Below, in pieces: positions 35,701-45,700 of a stretch of DNA of 64,000 nucleotides (position 1 is its first letter; the number at the start of each line of letters is the position of its first letter). A program made the position numbers and the translations under genes. The notes beneath the pieces were generated by a model, which had not been told where the DNA came from, did not search any database, and worked only from the letters and a program-made list of their open reading frames with translations. The DNA is taken from positions 1,116,001 through 1,180,000 of the forward strand of contig NC_071329.1 of NCBI RefSeq assembly GCF_010183535.1, given 5' to 3'. The stretch comes from Caenorhabditis remanei. Its lineage: Eukaryota; Nematoda; Chromadorea; Rhabditida; Rhabditidae.

Positions 35701-36324
35701 TGCAAATCGTAAAAAATCGACTAGAAATGATTTTAGATCAATTCTGAGTAAAAAATTGTGTTTTTTGGGTGTAAAACTCATAAACATTGCCGTCTGGCGT
35801 GCCTTGGGCGCTTTATTTAAAAAACGAAGATTTTTACGATTTTTGAGCTGAAAACCACGTTTTTAAGCTGAAAATTGTGTTTTTTTGGTGTTAAAAAACG
35901 TCAAAAATCGACTAGAAATTGATTTAAATCAATTTCGAGTCAAGAAATAGTGTTTTTGGGGGGTAAAAATCGTAAAAATCGTGTTGTCTGGCGTGCCTTC
36001 GGCGCGTTTGAAAAAAAAGATGATTTTTACGATTTTCGAGCTAAAAACCACGTTTTTTCAGCTCAAAAATCGTATTTTGAGCTCAAAAACGTCTTTTTAA
36101 TTAGTTTTGAGCTACAATTATCAATTTTTTTACGACTTTTTAACCTAAAATCGTCCTGTTATGATCAAAAAACCTTTATTTTTCAAATCTCACCTGTAAA
36201 TCAAGAATCTGTCGTTCTTATCCAATATCACATTGTTCAAATCGATAATTCGATTATCCTTATAAACCAGCTGTTGATGGACCCGTTCATCAATCGATTT
36301 CTCCGCTTTTTCATGCGTTTCCAT
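23766..36324 (-). CDS. Predicted coiled-coil protein gene, multi-exon with frame breaks
   Basis: Seven exons are recognisable on the - strand: 36194-36324 (ATG 36324), 34010-34223, 32162-32644, about 31085-31340, 30947-31038, 29837-29929 and 23766-23970, which runs into the N gap. The peptides are typical heptad coiled coil, e.g. ENALLRQQVVDLNSAVESM, LTEELDESEKTRRQLDSEVE and LVEQNEELMARLCELE. A Ser/Pro-rich linker with KRVTFDLNP precedes them. Exons 34010-34223 and 32162-32644 join in phase, and the latter joins 31340 in phase. But frame changes are required inside exon 32162-32644 (near 32400-32430), inside exon 31340 (near 31305) and near 31125. No phase-compatible direct link was found between 36194 and 34223, or between 29837 and 23970. 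Either exons are missed or the gene is decayed or mis-sequenced. A centrosomal, motor-adaptor or scaffold role would be a guess. Confidence 0.5.
24060..24730. repeat. CTGGCGTGCCTTTGACGCG dispersed repeat, cluster 1
   Basis: Seven or so copies of TGGCGTGCCTTTGACGCG or close variants, for example near 24085, 24340, 24563, 24632 and 24695. A second cluster of the same word is at 34610-36005, also within the coiled-coil gene. Confidence 0.7.
27711..27809 (+). other. Possible exon (untranslated or coding) upstream of the BRI3-like gene
   Basis: Bounded by an acceptor (TATTTTCAG) and a donor (GTGAGT). One frame is open and reads LIEKRIGSVAERELVIYTRL, but there is no ATG and its end phase does not fit the exon at 28587. 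A 5' untranslated exon is the simplest reading. Confidence 0.25.
28587..29828 (+). CDS. BRI3-like Cys-rich membrane protein, partial model
   Basis: Exon 28587-28767 lies between a TTTTCAG acceptor and a GTGAGT donor. It encodes CPAC, about 12 residues, then a hydrophobic stretch AILWAIFCFPCGIYCCL, a basic RRK, then YYCSQCEC. CxxC - hydrophobic helix with FPxG and CC - RK - CxxC is the layout of the brain protein I3 (BRI3) family of small endolysosomal membrane proteins. An in-phase exon follows from 29460 (VVKRTETRQIAPRG), with a stop at 29828 if unspliced. From about 29570 a second frame reads AYRNPAMSTTSSTDS to a stop at 29651 and looks more protein-like, so the 3' end is uncertain. The N-terminal coding exon and the start codon were not found. 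The gene lies on the opposite strand between exons of the coiled-coil gene. Confidence 0.45.
32743..33540. repeat. GTCTGTCTGTGTGTCCGGATGTCC tandem repeat, about 160-185 bp unit
   Basis: Units begin with TCAGATGTCTGTCTGTGTGT-like words near 32743, 32926, 33098, 33248 and 33424. Each unit carries TATGTCCGGATGTCC, GTGATGTCGGACACAG and AATTTGAGAAAAATTG. It sits in the intron between exons 34010-34223 and 32162-32644 of the coiled-coil gene. Confidence 0.8.
34570..36010. repeat. CTGGCGTGCCTTGGGCGCTT dispersed repeat, cluster 2
   Basis: Five copies near 34606, 35166, 35356, 35793 and 35987. Each is followed by an AAAACGATGATTTTTACGAT-like tail. The units are separated by AAAAATCGACTAGAAATGG-like filler. 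No exon was recognised here. Confidence 0.75.
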
Positions 36325-36469
36325 CCTTTTTGATGGCTATTTTACCTGAAATCGTCGAAAAAATGTCGATTTTTGCAGGAAAAACCATGTTTTCTGGTCA
36401 AAAAACAGGTGAAAAAACTCGATTTTTTGCACTAGAAACGTCAAAAATCACAAATTCCGTTAGAAACTG

Positions 36470-36610
36470 GTCAGGGAGAGAAGACACGTCGACACTTTTC
36501 CGGGTCGGTGGCCGATCGATAATTCGCCCCCCTCTCCCGCCGCTTTCGACGTTTTGTTTGCGGTGGGGGACACGAATCGAGAGAAAGAAACAGAAATTAA
36601 TGGGAAAATT
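36470..36610 (-). promoter_or_regulatory. GC-richer segment upstream of the coiled-coil start exon
   Basis: A compositionally distinct island (CCGGGTCGGTGGCCGATCG and a CCCCCCTCTCCCGCCGC run) lies about 150-280 bp upstream of ATG 36324 in otherwise AT-rich DNA. A similar GGGTCGGTGGC word occurs at 27737, within the possible exon before the BRI3-like gene. It may be a promoter or untranslated exon. Confidence 0.3.
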
Positions 36611-37311
36611 GAAAAAAAATCGAGAAATATTATTTTAGAAGTTTTTAACTAATTTTTGATAGATTTTCAAACATTTTCATATGCGAAAAACCTGATTTTT
36701 TACGTTTTTTCACCCTAAAACCTTTAAAAAACTTCGAAAAAACACGAAAAATCGTCAAAAAACTCAACTTTTTATTCAAAAAGTTCGAAAATAATTACAA
36801 AAATCGCCACGTAAAATCAACACAACGTAGATCGTGTTGAGACTCCGAAAATTTTTCAGAGCATGCGCCTTTGAGGTACAGTACTCTGAAATAGAAATTT
36901 GAGATTTAAAAAATGTTTTGGCTGTTTGTAGGTGACTTTTAGCGGTTTAAAATCCAAAAAAATTGTTTAAAAACAATAAAAAATGACTGAAAATTCAATT
37001 TTTCCCAACATTTTTTTCAGAAAAAATCACCGAATAGTGTTTTATTTTCGCGAAATTATTAATTTCTAATTTTTAACCGATTTTTTGGGGTTTAGAACGC
37101 TTTTTAACAGTAAAACTGCAAGTTTAACCTTTGAATTAATTTAAATCGCAAAAAAACCGCGAAAAATAAAATTCGTGGCGAGATCCGACTCACGAATTTA
37201 CAACATGCGCCTTTAAGGTACAGTACCCTTTTTAGTTGATTTTTCGCCATTTTTTCACTTAAAAATAAGTTTTTCCTGGAAAAAATAAAGAATTAATGAA
37301 ATAGAGAATAT
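36611..37311. other. Intergenic stretch between collagen and coiled-coil gene
   Basis: AT-rich, no gene. It holds two units of the CATGCGCCTTTAA-TACAGTA repeat (36862-36882 and 37204-37224), each preceded by a GAGACTCCG- or GAGATCCGA-like word. Confidence 0.6.
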
Positions 37312-37317
37312 TTTATT
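37312..37317 (-). terminator. Poly(A) signal of the collagen gene
   Basis: AATAAA on the - strand, 25 bp downstream of the collagen stop codon. Confidence 0.7.
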
Positions 37318-37342
37318 GATTTTCTCAAAGAAAAATGTGAAT

Positions 37343-38412
37343 TTAACGGCGAGTTCCGTCCTCGAAGAAGACTCCTCCGTCGATGGCGCAGTATTTTGGA
37401 CAGATTCCCTTCTCTCCGGCACCTCCTGGAGTTCCAGCTTGTCCTGGGGCTCCTGGATTTCCGTCGGCTCCTGGGGCTCCTGGATTTCCATTTGGTCCCT
37501 TTGGTCCTGGGGCTCCTGGTTGTCCGTCGTGTCCTGGTTGTCCTGGGGCTCCTGGTGGTCCTTGTGGTCCGGCTGGTCCAGCTGGTCCTGGTGCTCCTGG
37601 GGTGATTGGCTCAGATGGAGCGTCTTGTCCTGGTTGTCCTGGTGCTCCTGGTGCTCCTGGATTTCCGTTTGGTCCAGATGGTCCCTTGTTTCCTGGGGCT
37701 CCTGGCTGTCCGTCGTTTCCTGGTGCTCCTGGGTTTCCGTTGGATCCGGCGTCTCCGGCTGGTCCTGGTGGTCCTGGTGGTCCGGCTGGTCCGGCTGGGC
37801 ATGGCTTGCATGGTGGTGGGGTGACTGGCTCACATGGCTGCTGTGGTGGGCGTCCTGGGTTTCCTGGAAGTCCTGGTGCTCCTGGCTTTCCTGGACGTCC
37901 TGGCTTTCCTGGGGTTCCGGCTGGTCCGGCGGCTCCTGGAAGGCAGCAAGCGTCGCATCCTCCGGCAGAGGCGGATCCTCCGGAGACTCCAGCATCATAA
38001 CCGGCTTGACGGGCGGTACGGTTTCCGGCTGGGATAGCCTTCAAGTGGTTGACCTCTGACCAGATATCCTTGGCGGATCCCTTGCAGAAGTTGATCTCAG
38101 AGTGCATCGTTCTCTTCACATGGTGCACGTAGTTGTACACCATTGGAAGGGTGACGCATACCTGGAAATTGAAAAGTCTTAAGACCGTTCGATTCCTCTC
38201 ATCGAGACGATTCAGAAAAGTATAATCATGCTTTTGGTTTGAGGGAAGCGGGGTCTTACCACGAAAACTACAGTAATCCCAGCTAGGTATAATTATACTT
38301 TTCTGAAAGCTGAGCTGAAGAGCTAACTCACCGAAATAACGGCAACGACGGAGAAGGCGACTGCCGAGTAGGCGACGAAGCGGTACGCTTTGATACGTTG
38401 TTCGAGATCCAT
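37343..38412 (-). CDS. Cuticle collagen
   Basis: Two exons, 38332-38412 and 37343-38161, give 299 aa, a usual size for nematode cuticle collagens. The N-terminus ([20 protein letters not shown]) leads into a hydrophobic segment that serves as signal anchor. The non-collagenous part includes the NRTARQAGY motif near residue 80. It is followed by a short Cys cluster (CDACCLPG), a first Gly-X-Y block, a CEPV...CKPC interruption, long Gly-X-Y blocks with two short breaks, and a C-terminal Cys pair ([12 protein letters not shown]). Cuticle collagens are secreted by hypodermis, trimerise and are cross-linked into the exoskeleton. The single intron contains remnants of foldback repeats but splice sites are intact. 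A TATA box and a poly(A) signal flank the gene. The subfamily cannot be assigned by eye. Anti-sense ORFs here are shadows of the Gly-X-Y repeats. Confidence 0.95.
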
Positions 38413-38453
38413 TTTCAGGTGGGAACTGACTTTTCACCAACCTACCCGCCGTC

Positions 38454-38460
38454 TTTTATA
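38454..38460 (-). promoter_or_regulatory. TATA box of the collagen gene
   Basis: TATAAAA on the - strand, 42 bp upstream of the ATG, implying a very short 5' leader. This compact arrangement is common among highly expressed, moult-cycled cuticle collagen genes. Confidence 0.7.
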
Positions 38461-39031
38461 CCGTCTGCCCCTATGGGCGGTCGTAATACGTATTACTACA
38501 GGTTTACAACCTTGGGGCGCCCTGTGTTTGTGTCTTAAGTCTTTTGCTATAATGAAATAAAAAATTGGTGATTGGCAAGGTCGAATGGATGGAAAAGTGA
38601 GAGCGAAATAGTGTGTAAGATGGAGAGACGGCGAGAAAGAGAGAAGAGGAAGCGGAAGATTTTATTCATCAGAATTATCTGATTTCCAACGCCTTCTCTC
38701 TTCCTCTCAAGGACGATTTTTGATGGGAGAGATTTTTCGCGGCTTATTAGAACGCTATCTCAAGGTTTTTTTGGAGATACCGAAAAAAAGAAGTTTTTTT
38801 GGGTGGAAAATGAGATTTGCAGGTTGAAAAAAGCTATAGAGTTTCAAGAAGAAGAAACTCAGAGACTTTGAAACAGTGAATAATTGTCTTACTAGGGAAG
38901 GTCATGGACTCGGTCTCGAGTTGTGACCTATATCATTGGAAAGCTGAGAAAACGCTGATTTCAAATATAAATTCAGTTTTTGCCCTCAAGGCCTGGTATT
39001 CGAGAAAAACATGGTCAAAGTTGGTAAAAAT

Positions 39032-39380
39032 CATACTTGCAAATCGGGCCGGCGCGTAACTCGCGTCAAACTCAATATGATAAGCTCAAAAATATATCGA
39101 AATGTAGATCTCGACGAGTTCTATGTCCGTGTCCTACTACGGGCCGGATGGCTATTCGTTGATGTGCCGCGGGCCGGGCTAGAATGGCTTTTTTGGACAT
39201 TTTCGCGATTTTTGGCACGTTTTCCCGGCCCGCGGCACATTAACGAATAGCCATCCGGCCCGTAGTAGGTCAAGGATATAGAACTCGCTGAGATCTACAT
39301 TTTGGTATATTTTTCAGCTCATAATATTGAGTTTGTCGCGAATTACGCGCCTGCCCGTGTCGGCCCGGTTTGCATGTATG
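39032..39380. mobile_element. hAT-like foldback MITE, copy 2
   Basis: Ends CATACTTGCAAATCGGGCC and GGCCCGGTTTGCATGTATG. Flanked by GTAAAAAT (39024-39031) and GGAAAAAT (39381-39388), a 7-of-8 match consistent with an aged 8-bp target duplication. The interior (ATGTAGATCTCGACGAGTTC; GCCATCCGGCCCGTAGTAG) matches the element at 16861-17227. Confidence 0.8.
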
Positions 39381-39522
39381 GGAAAAATGACAAAAAAATT
39401 TCAAAAAAATTTCGCGTGTCAGAAAGGCAATAATTTGTCATTTTTCCAAACTTTGACCTTGTTTTTCTTGAATACCAGACCTCGAGGGCAAAAAACTGAC
39501 AATATATTTGGAATCAGCGTGT

Positions 39523-39641
39523 CAGAGTTGCGCGGAATTCCGACTTCCGACTTCCGTTTTCAAAATTTTACTTCCGACTTCCGGATTTGGAATTTTACTT
39601 CCGAGTTCCGTTTTTGAAAAAATCACTTCCGCGCAACTCTG
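39523..39641. repeat. 119-bp element with 15-bp terminal inverted repeats
   Basis: Perfect terminal repeats CAGAGTTGCGCGGAA and TTCCGCGCAACTCTG enclose several GACTTCCG or ACTTCCG words. It is inserted within the right arm of the foldback at 38889-39717. Confidence 0.8.
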
Positions 39642-40031
39642 CAGCTTGTTCTCAGCTTTCCAATGGTATATGTCACGACCCATAACTACAGACCAAGTCC
39701 ATGACCTTCCCTAGTTAGTCCGTAATTTCCGAAAAAAAATTTATATTTAACAAAGAAATCTTTACTTTTATAGCATTCCTTAAAAGTTTCTGAAAATATA
39801 TTTTCATTTCTTCACAAGGGAACCTTTTTCATATCAGGGTTGAGAATTGGCTGAAACTTGGTACATATATACTTTCGACCCTGCTCTATCACATGCCGTT
39901 CTCAAAAGCTGCGCAATACGGCTCGTTGGCGAGAAAATTGGGTCTGAAAATTTCTGAAAATCGCCGTGTCAAATTAAACGCGTGACGCCCCTTTCTTCAA
40001 TCGCCTTTTCTCAATTAAAAATATGAACATC

Positions 40032-40100
40032 AGTGGTCCAGTGGTAGTGGGGGGGATTCGGGGTAGGAAAGGTGTGGGTTCGATTCTGGCCACGCCGAAT
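40032..40100 (+). tRNA. Degenerate tRNA-like sequence (pseudo-tRNA or SINE-type promoter)
   Basis: TGGTCCAGTGGTAG fits an A box, and GGTTCGATTCTGG fits a B box, at a distance usual for tRNA genes. The acceptor ends do not pair convincingly, the T stem is weak, and no anticodon loop is clear. It is probably a tRNA pseudogene or a tRNA-derived promoter fragment rather than a functional tRNA. Confidence 0.35.
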
Positions 40101-40418
40101 CTTTTTTTGCTTTTTTTATTATGAATTTTTAAAGTGCAATTATTGGGTCTACATCGCGTTTTTTGAGATTTGAAGAGTGTAATACTAATTTTATGAGTAT
40201 AGAAAGAAATTGGAACCACAAAAACGAAACAAATTTTTTCGAAGATTTCCACACTTTTTGATCATCAAGTGGCCAATGCTCCAGGGGGTACAATGCTCAA
40301 GGGGACAAAGGGGACATTTACTCTTGGGGGTACATAGTTGATGCTCAAAGGGACAAAGTCTCAGAGGGACACATGCTCAAAGGGACACTAAGTTGTTGGA
40401 TTGGAGGGGGCCCCAAGT

Positions 40419-40552
40419 TATACTCAAGGGGACAATGAAAAATTCTCAAGGGGACAACAGTTTATACTCAATGGGACAACAGTTTATACTCAAGGGGACA
40501 ACAGTTTATACTCAAGGGGACAACAGTTTATACTCAAGGGGACAACAGTTTG
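40419..40552. repeat. 22-bp tandem repeat (CAACAGTTTATACTCAAGGGGA)
   Basis: About five near-perfect units, preceded from 40280 by looser CTCAAGGGGACA words. It lies just outside the left end of the giant palindrome and is absent outside the right end. (Unit written as CAACAGTTTATACTCAAGGG plus GA.). Confidence 0.85.
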
Positions 40553-40705
40553 TAGTCAAATAGATAATGAGAATGCTGGAAGAGAGAGAAAAGAACTTAC
40601 TAGAATAGTTTTTATTTATCGATGAGGGAACACTAGCATCTCTTTTCAATCATTGAGAGATGTATCATTACGTCTATTGTTTGACATGAGAGTGGAGAAT
40701 GAGAT

Positions 40706-41779
40706 AGTAGATAGGTAGGGGAAATTTACCACCATGTCGTCAAATTTACCATGAGATTTTGTGACTGATGGCATTAGCGTATGACTCAAGATTGAAGACT
40801 GGCCAGAGAGCTGACCAGAGCTTGAGCAAAAAGAGCTCAAAAATGTGTCGAAGATGCTCCAGGGGACCTAAACTATAGGGTCATATGGGTAAATTAACCG
40901 CATTTGAACCACACTCCTAATGGTGATAATTTTACCACGAGATATTATGTTGTGAGTTGACCAGTCACCTACAATCAAATACTAGGCTCAGTAGATTCTC
41001 ACACGCTCACTGGCTCAGAATAGGAGCTCAAAAAGACGTCGAAGGTGCGCCAGCTGGCTCTAGCTATTGGGTCATATGGTTAAATTCACACCACCCAACC
41101 TATCCTCAGATGTAGTTAATTTCACCATGGGGTTCTCTTCTGTGAGATCTGGGGCCAGATTCAAGGTTGCTTAGATAAACGAAACCACCCACTATCATTA
41201 AACTTTGATCCGTGACCCGTAGACCTGACTTTCCGTCATGTGAACATCAAGTGTGGGTAATGTGAGGCCCACAGAGTCCATTTTTTTTGGGAGGTTCTCG
41301 CGCGTTCTAGGCACATAGGACAGATCTCCAAATTTACACGTTTTGTCAAGTTCATGGCCAGGCTTTTTTATCAATTTTCACTCAATGTTTGATCTGATGA
41401 TGATGATTGTAGGAAAGGCACAATCATGTAAAACCTGATGGGTAAAAAAATTTTTGTTTTATCTTCTATGTTGTTAAAATTGTGAGAGACTCCTCACCTC
41501 ACACAACCAGGCAAGGATTGTGCGAGTCGAGGGCATAAGTAAGTGTTGTTTATTCTCTTACAAGGGGATCTTTTTCATACACCGGTTGAAAATTTTCATT
41601 TGACATATGTATGACGCATCCACAGAGAAGACGCTTTCATGTTTGTGAGTCACATTCAAATGCTAGTGATTAAAATTTTATTGTTTTTTCATTAATTCTC
41701 AACATTTTACCGTTTTAAAATAATTTACATCAAAAAAAAAAAAATATATATAGACATTGGAGACGAACATAGAATATTA
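40706..41779. repeat. Left subterminal region of the palindrome with tandem repeats of about 187 bp
   Basis: No gene. Three degenerate units start at AATTTACCATGAGAT-like words near 40744, 40929 and 41118. The first two contain GAGCTCAAAAA, a GTCGAAG(A/G)TGC word and GGGTCATATGG followed by TAAATT. The remaining part holds the 3' end of gene A with a TAATAA-rich tail. The mirrored copy is 61338-62411. Confidence 0.7.
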
Positions 41780-42372
41780 TTATTTAGACTTTCCGGGTAT
41801 CCGCGGCTTCATTCGATCTGGGAAAAGATAGTTTTGGAAAAATAGTCTTGGAAAGATGGTTGTTGTGGAGTGTGGAAAGTTTTTACAGGAGGAGCACGGT
41901 GTTCTGAAAGATTTGAAGAAATGTTAACAAATATATCGATGATTACTTACGGAACTTTGGCAATAAACAGTTCAGAAATAGGATAGTATATCCTTTGCTT
42001 ATCCATCACAACAAATTGTTCATCAGTAATATTCTCCTTGAGCCTGCTGTTGTAAAATTCAAGCAAGTTAACACCGTCTTGGATCGAGGGGACTTCACTT
42101 GGACATTTTGTAATCACTTCACAGTATTCAAGAATTCGACCGTCCTTATAGTAGAAAATTGCTTCATCTTTTGCCAATTGGTCAGCAATTCTGTACCGTA
42201 AAGTTTCCGAATCCTGCAGGAGTCCACATTCTATGCCCAAACCACCACGATATCTTATTTCACGAAAAGTACGAAACATCTTACATTGACTTGTATATTT
42301 TGATCGAATATTACGAAGAGGGTCCATACAGTTACATCGTTTGCCACGGTTACCGGATAGTTTTGGAGGCAT
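41780..42372 (-). CDS. Gene A: small protein of unknown function, left-arm copy
   Basis: Exons 41951-42372 and 41780-41903 give 181 aa. The start MPPKLSGNRGKRC follows an acceptor after a poly-T tract, 8 bases upstream, fitting trans-splicing. The middle domain has DEAIFYYKDGRILEYC, then PSEV, NLLEFY, DEQFVVMDKQ and YYPISELFIAKVP, ending at a phase-2 intron. The C-terminal tail is basic (MKPRIPGKSK). The middle domain, the intron position and phase, and the 124-nt last exon are all shared with gene C, so the two are paralogues. The gene is divergent from pPolB, with about 356 bp between start codons. I recognise no family. It might be a replication accessory or terminal-protein-like factor, but nothing in the sequence shows that. 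Confidence 0.8.
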
Positions 42373-42728
42373 TAGAAATTCTGAAAAAAAAAAAAAATTA
42401 TAGAAAAGACAGAACTCAGAAACAGGTCACCTACCACTATCACGTAATAAATCACGAATGATTTTGCGTGACGGTTAAAACCATAGAACGAGAGAGTATG
42501 AAAAGGAGAGACGAAGAAAACAAAATAAAAGTCAGTGATGACGTCATCAACCAAAAAGTAACAGCTGACGTTTGCAGAGAGTGATTTGAGATATTCATAA
42601 TCTGTGGCTCATTTTCATCTTTTTACCGCATGGTAAATGGTGACCTATTTTAAGCTCTCATTTCTCATTTCTTTTCTCGTTTCGTATCGTCCGTTTATTC
42701 ATCCTTCTTCATCCTTTCTTTTTCAGTT
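42373..42728. promoter_or_regulatory. Divergent promoter between gene A and pPolB (left arm)
   Basis: Contains the palindrome TGATGACGTCATCA (42537-42550), a CRE/ATF-type site, midway. GGTGACCTATTTT at 42639-42651 points to pPolB and GGTGACCTGTTTC at 42420-42432 (- strand) points to gene A. CTTTCTTTTTCAG lies 2 bases before the pPolB ATG, the classic spliced-leader acceptor position. Confidence 0.6.
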
Positions 42729-45700
42729 ATGAAACGCAAAACGCTAAACACTCACAATTCACCAGGAGGAGCCCCTCCACCAACTAGTCTTGAACCAAAG
42801 ACGAAAAAGAAAAAACCAGAAAGTATATTTCTTGGAGAAGAAGTGACCAAAGACCACACAAGAACGGACAAGAAGAGAAAATATCAACCATCAACTAGTT
42901 CAGTTCAGAATCAAGGAGGATTTTTAGAAGAAAAGAAAAGACAATCTAAGCCAGCCAGAATAGTTTCGACACAAAGACGTGAGTGATAATGAGAAACATA
43001 AAGAATTTCAATTATTCATTTTAGATGGCAAAGGACCGCAGCGAAAAATGCAATTACGAGACTTTGAAAGAAGCGAGACCTTTCCAACACCCGAGGAAGA
43101 AGAGTTCTTCACAGAAAATGTTATAACTTCTAATGAACCACATTTTCGAAGACACAACAGCCAGTTTCTGATTGCGGACACTGTCAGAATGAAATTCATC
43201 AATCTTGATAAAGTAAAAAACAACAAAATACTCCATCAGCATGTGGCCAAGCTCTTGGACATTTTTATTCGTAGAATGCTCAAAAAATCAGGAGGAAATC
43301 TGAAAACATCCAAATATTGGCTTCAGTAAGTTTTATCATAATTTCAAATCATAAGAAGAACGTTTACAGATTGAACCATGATGGGTATACCGATAGAGAT
43401 GGTTTCTTTGTAACCCACAAAACGTATGCAGTGGCTGATGGAGGAGTGATAATGAATGAAATTGCTAAGCAGATGCAATCTAATAAAGAACTCCGTTTAG
43501 ATGAGAGTTTTACTGTTGCTATGAACGTTTTCAAGGATAAACAATCACAACTACGAGGCAGGGGAACACATGCCACACGGAAAACTGAGAAAATAGAAAA
43601 AATAAGAAGAGTACTATTGGTAAGGCATACTTTCTTTTGTCAAACTATAATTTATTTCATAACAGAAACAACATTTTGGTGTTAGCCTCAGCAGGGTCAC
43701 AGGGATGAGCCACTGTCTACCAAAAGCACTTGCACTAGGAAAACTGGAAAGTGATATAGAAACTACGGCCAACGGAGACGAAAGGCAGAAAATGGAAAAA
43801 TTTTATCGAAGCCTCGTAAGACCAGAGGTACTTTTAGACTCTTTGATTGTCCGTAATATGTGCTTTTTACAGATAACCCCAAAATTCAAAAGTGAATCAC
43901 AAGGAAAGCTTGCCAAGCAGCTTTTGGCCGATGCAGGGATGGATGTGAACAAAGAGGAGCATGGCCGAAAAGATCTTATAGAGCTTGCAAATTATCTTTC
44001 AAACTATCAAATAATATTGTGGGCTGCAAACAAACATCAGGTCGTCCCAACTGAAGAAAAGCGATTCAATCCCGATGGCAAAGGGTTTATTGGATTATTT
44101 TATTATGAGGGACATTATGAACATGTGAATCACACCAAAGGAAAACATGCATCAAGGTAAGTTACCAATTTATTGTAATCAACTATTTTTATTTTCAGGT
44201 TTTGTTATCAATGCTCTACTTTTGACGACAATCAACATTATCGAAAATGTAAAGCCAAATGCAAGAGATGTGGTGCCACAGGATGCAAACAAGAAGATGA
44301 GAACATTTATTGCAGCTTTTGTAATATTTACTTTCGAAGTAAAATGTGTTTTGACGCACATCTCACTGCAAAATCAAAGAAGGGATTGCCACATTGCAAG
44401 AAATATAGCAGGTAGCTAATCAATTAGACAAACATTAGTAATGTCTTACAGATGCGAAAAGTGCAATTTGATTGATAGATCAGAGAGGATTCGTGGAGAA
44501 ACACACGTATGTGACGCAAAAGCATACTGTCCTATATGCAGGGAGAAAGCGTTGAAGGGGCATACTTGTGCTCACCACGTCCCTGACGAGAAGGAAAAGT
44601 TGAGGAAGCAAGAAAACCAAAAACAATGGGCTATTATCGTGTATGATATGGAATGTATTGTGGCAGAGTCGGGATTATTCGAAGGTAAGGATGTAAACAT
44701 TCAAAGTATAAACCTTTTTTTCCAGGACATATTGAAAGAGGTCCCAAGCACAAACCTAACCTGATTTGTGTAAGGATGATATGCAGTGATTGCCGAGGAG
44801 AGGAAGGATGTCAATTATGTGTCCAACCATGGACCTACAGCTACAAAGATTTTCCACCATTCAAAAATAACAAACACGATTCTCCATTAGCCAGTTTTGC
44901 AGATTTCTTGCTACATAACCCACGAGCAGCTGGTGCATATGTGATCGCACACAATGGTGGAAGGTATGTTTCAGTAATAAAACATTTTCAACTTCCAAGA
45001 TATTTTCAGGTATGACCATGTTATGTTGTTAGCAGAGCTCGATAGACAAGGAGGCACAAAGGCAAAAGAGCCAAAAATTTTATTAAATGGGATGACAATC
45101 ATAACGGCAGAGTTTGAATATGAGAAAAGAAAGCTGCATTTTCGTGATTCTTTCCAATACTTGCAAATGGGACTAGCCAAAATGCCTGGAGCTTTTGGCC
45201 TGGAGGGCGAGGCAAAAGGTTTCTTTCCCCACTTATACAATCATCCGGACAATTACGATAAAGAGTTGAAAACGTTGCCATCGAAGGAGTACTACAGCCC
45301 ACAGTTCATGGCCCCTTCTACAAAGAAAGAATTTGATGACTGGTATGAAAAGTGTTACCATGATGGTTTCAAGTTACATGATGAGCTGCTAAAGTATTGC
45401 CAATCGGATGTTCGCATTCTCACGTTAACATTGATGTCTTTCATTGAGGTGAGTAAATTGTTTCAACCTGTTAGTATTTTTGTTTTTACAGATGTGCGAA
45501 TCGACTTTCAATGGCTGGAACCCAATTGTCAATGGATGTACTATAGCTTCCTATGTCATGTTCGTATTGAAGCACGAATACATCAAGAAGGGAGATGTAG
45601 GATATATTCCCGAGAATGGCTATGGAGGAGGAAATAATTCAATGTTAGCGTTAAAGTATATCCAATGGCTTGAGAAAATAGATCCAACACTACATTTGAA

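Larger units (their letters stand above)
38889..39717. repeat. Foldback family with CCTCGAGGGCAAAAACTG arms, copy 2, with two nested insertions
   Basis: ACTAGGGAAGGTCATGGACTC at the left faces GTCCATGACCTTCCCTAGT at the right. ATATCATTGGAAAGCTGAG and TTCAGTTTTTGCCCTC are mirrored too. The element is split by the hAT-like MITE at 39032-39380 and by a 119-bp hairpin element at 39523-39641. Compare the unbroken homologue at 19640-19981. Confidence 0.85.

Noticed and set aside
37316..38059. Long + strand ORFs rich in Ser/Trp/Gly or Pro/Gly across the collagen locus
   Set aside because: They are antisense or out-of-frame readings of the Gly-X-Y repeat; the - strand collagen model explains the region fully.
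40419..40552. 22-bp repeats considered as a CRISPR array
   Set aside because: Contiguous direct repeats without spacers in a nematode genome.
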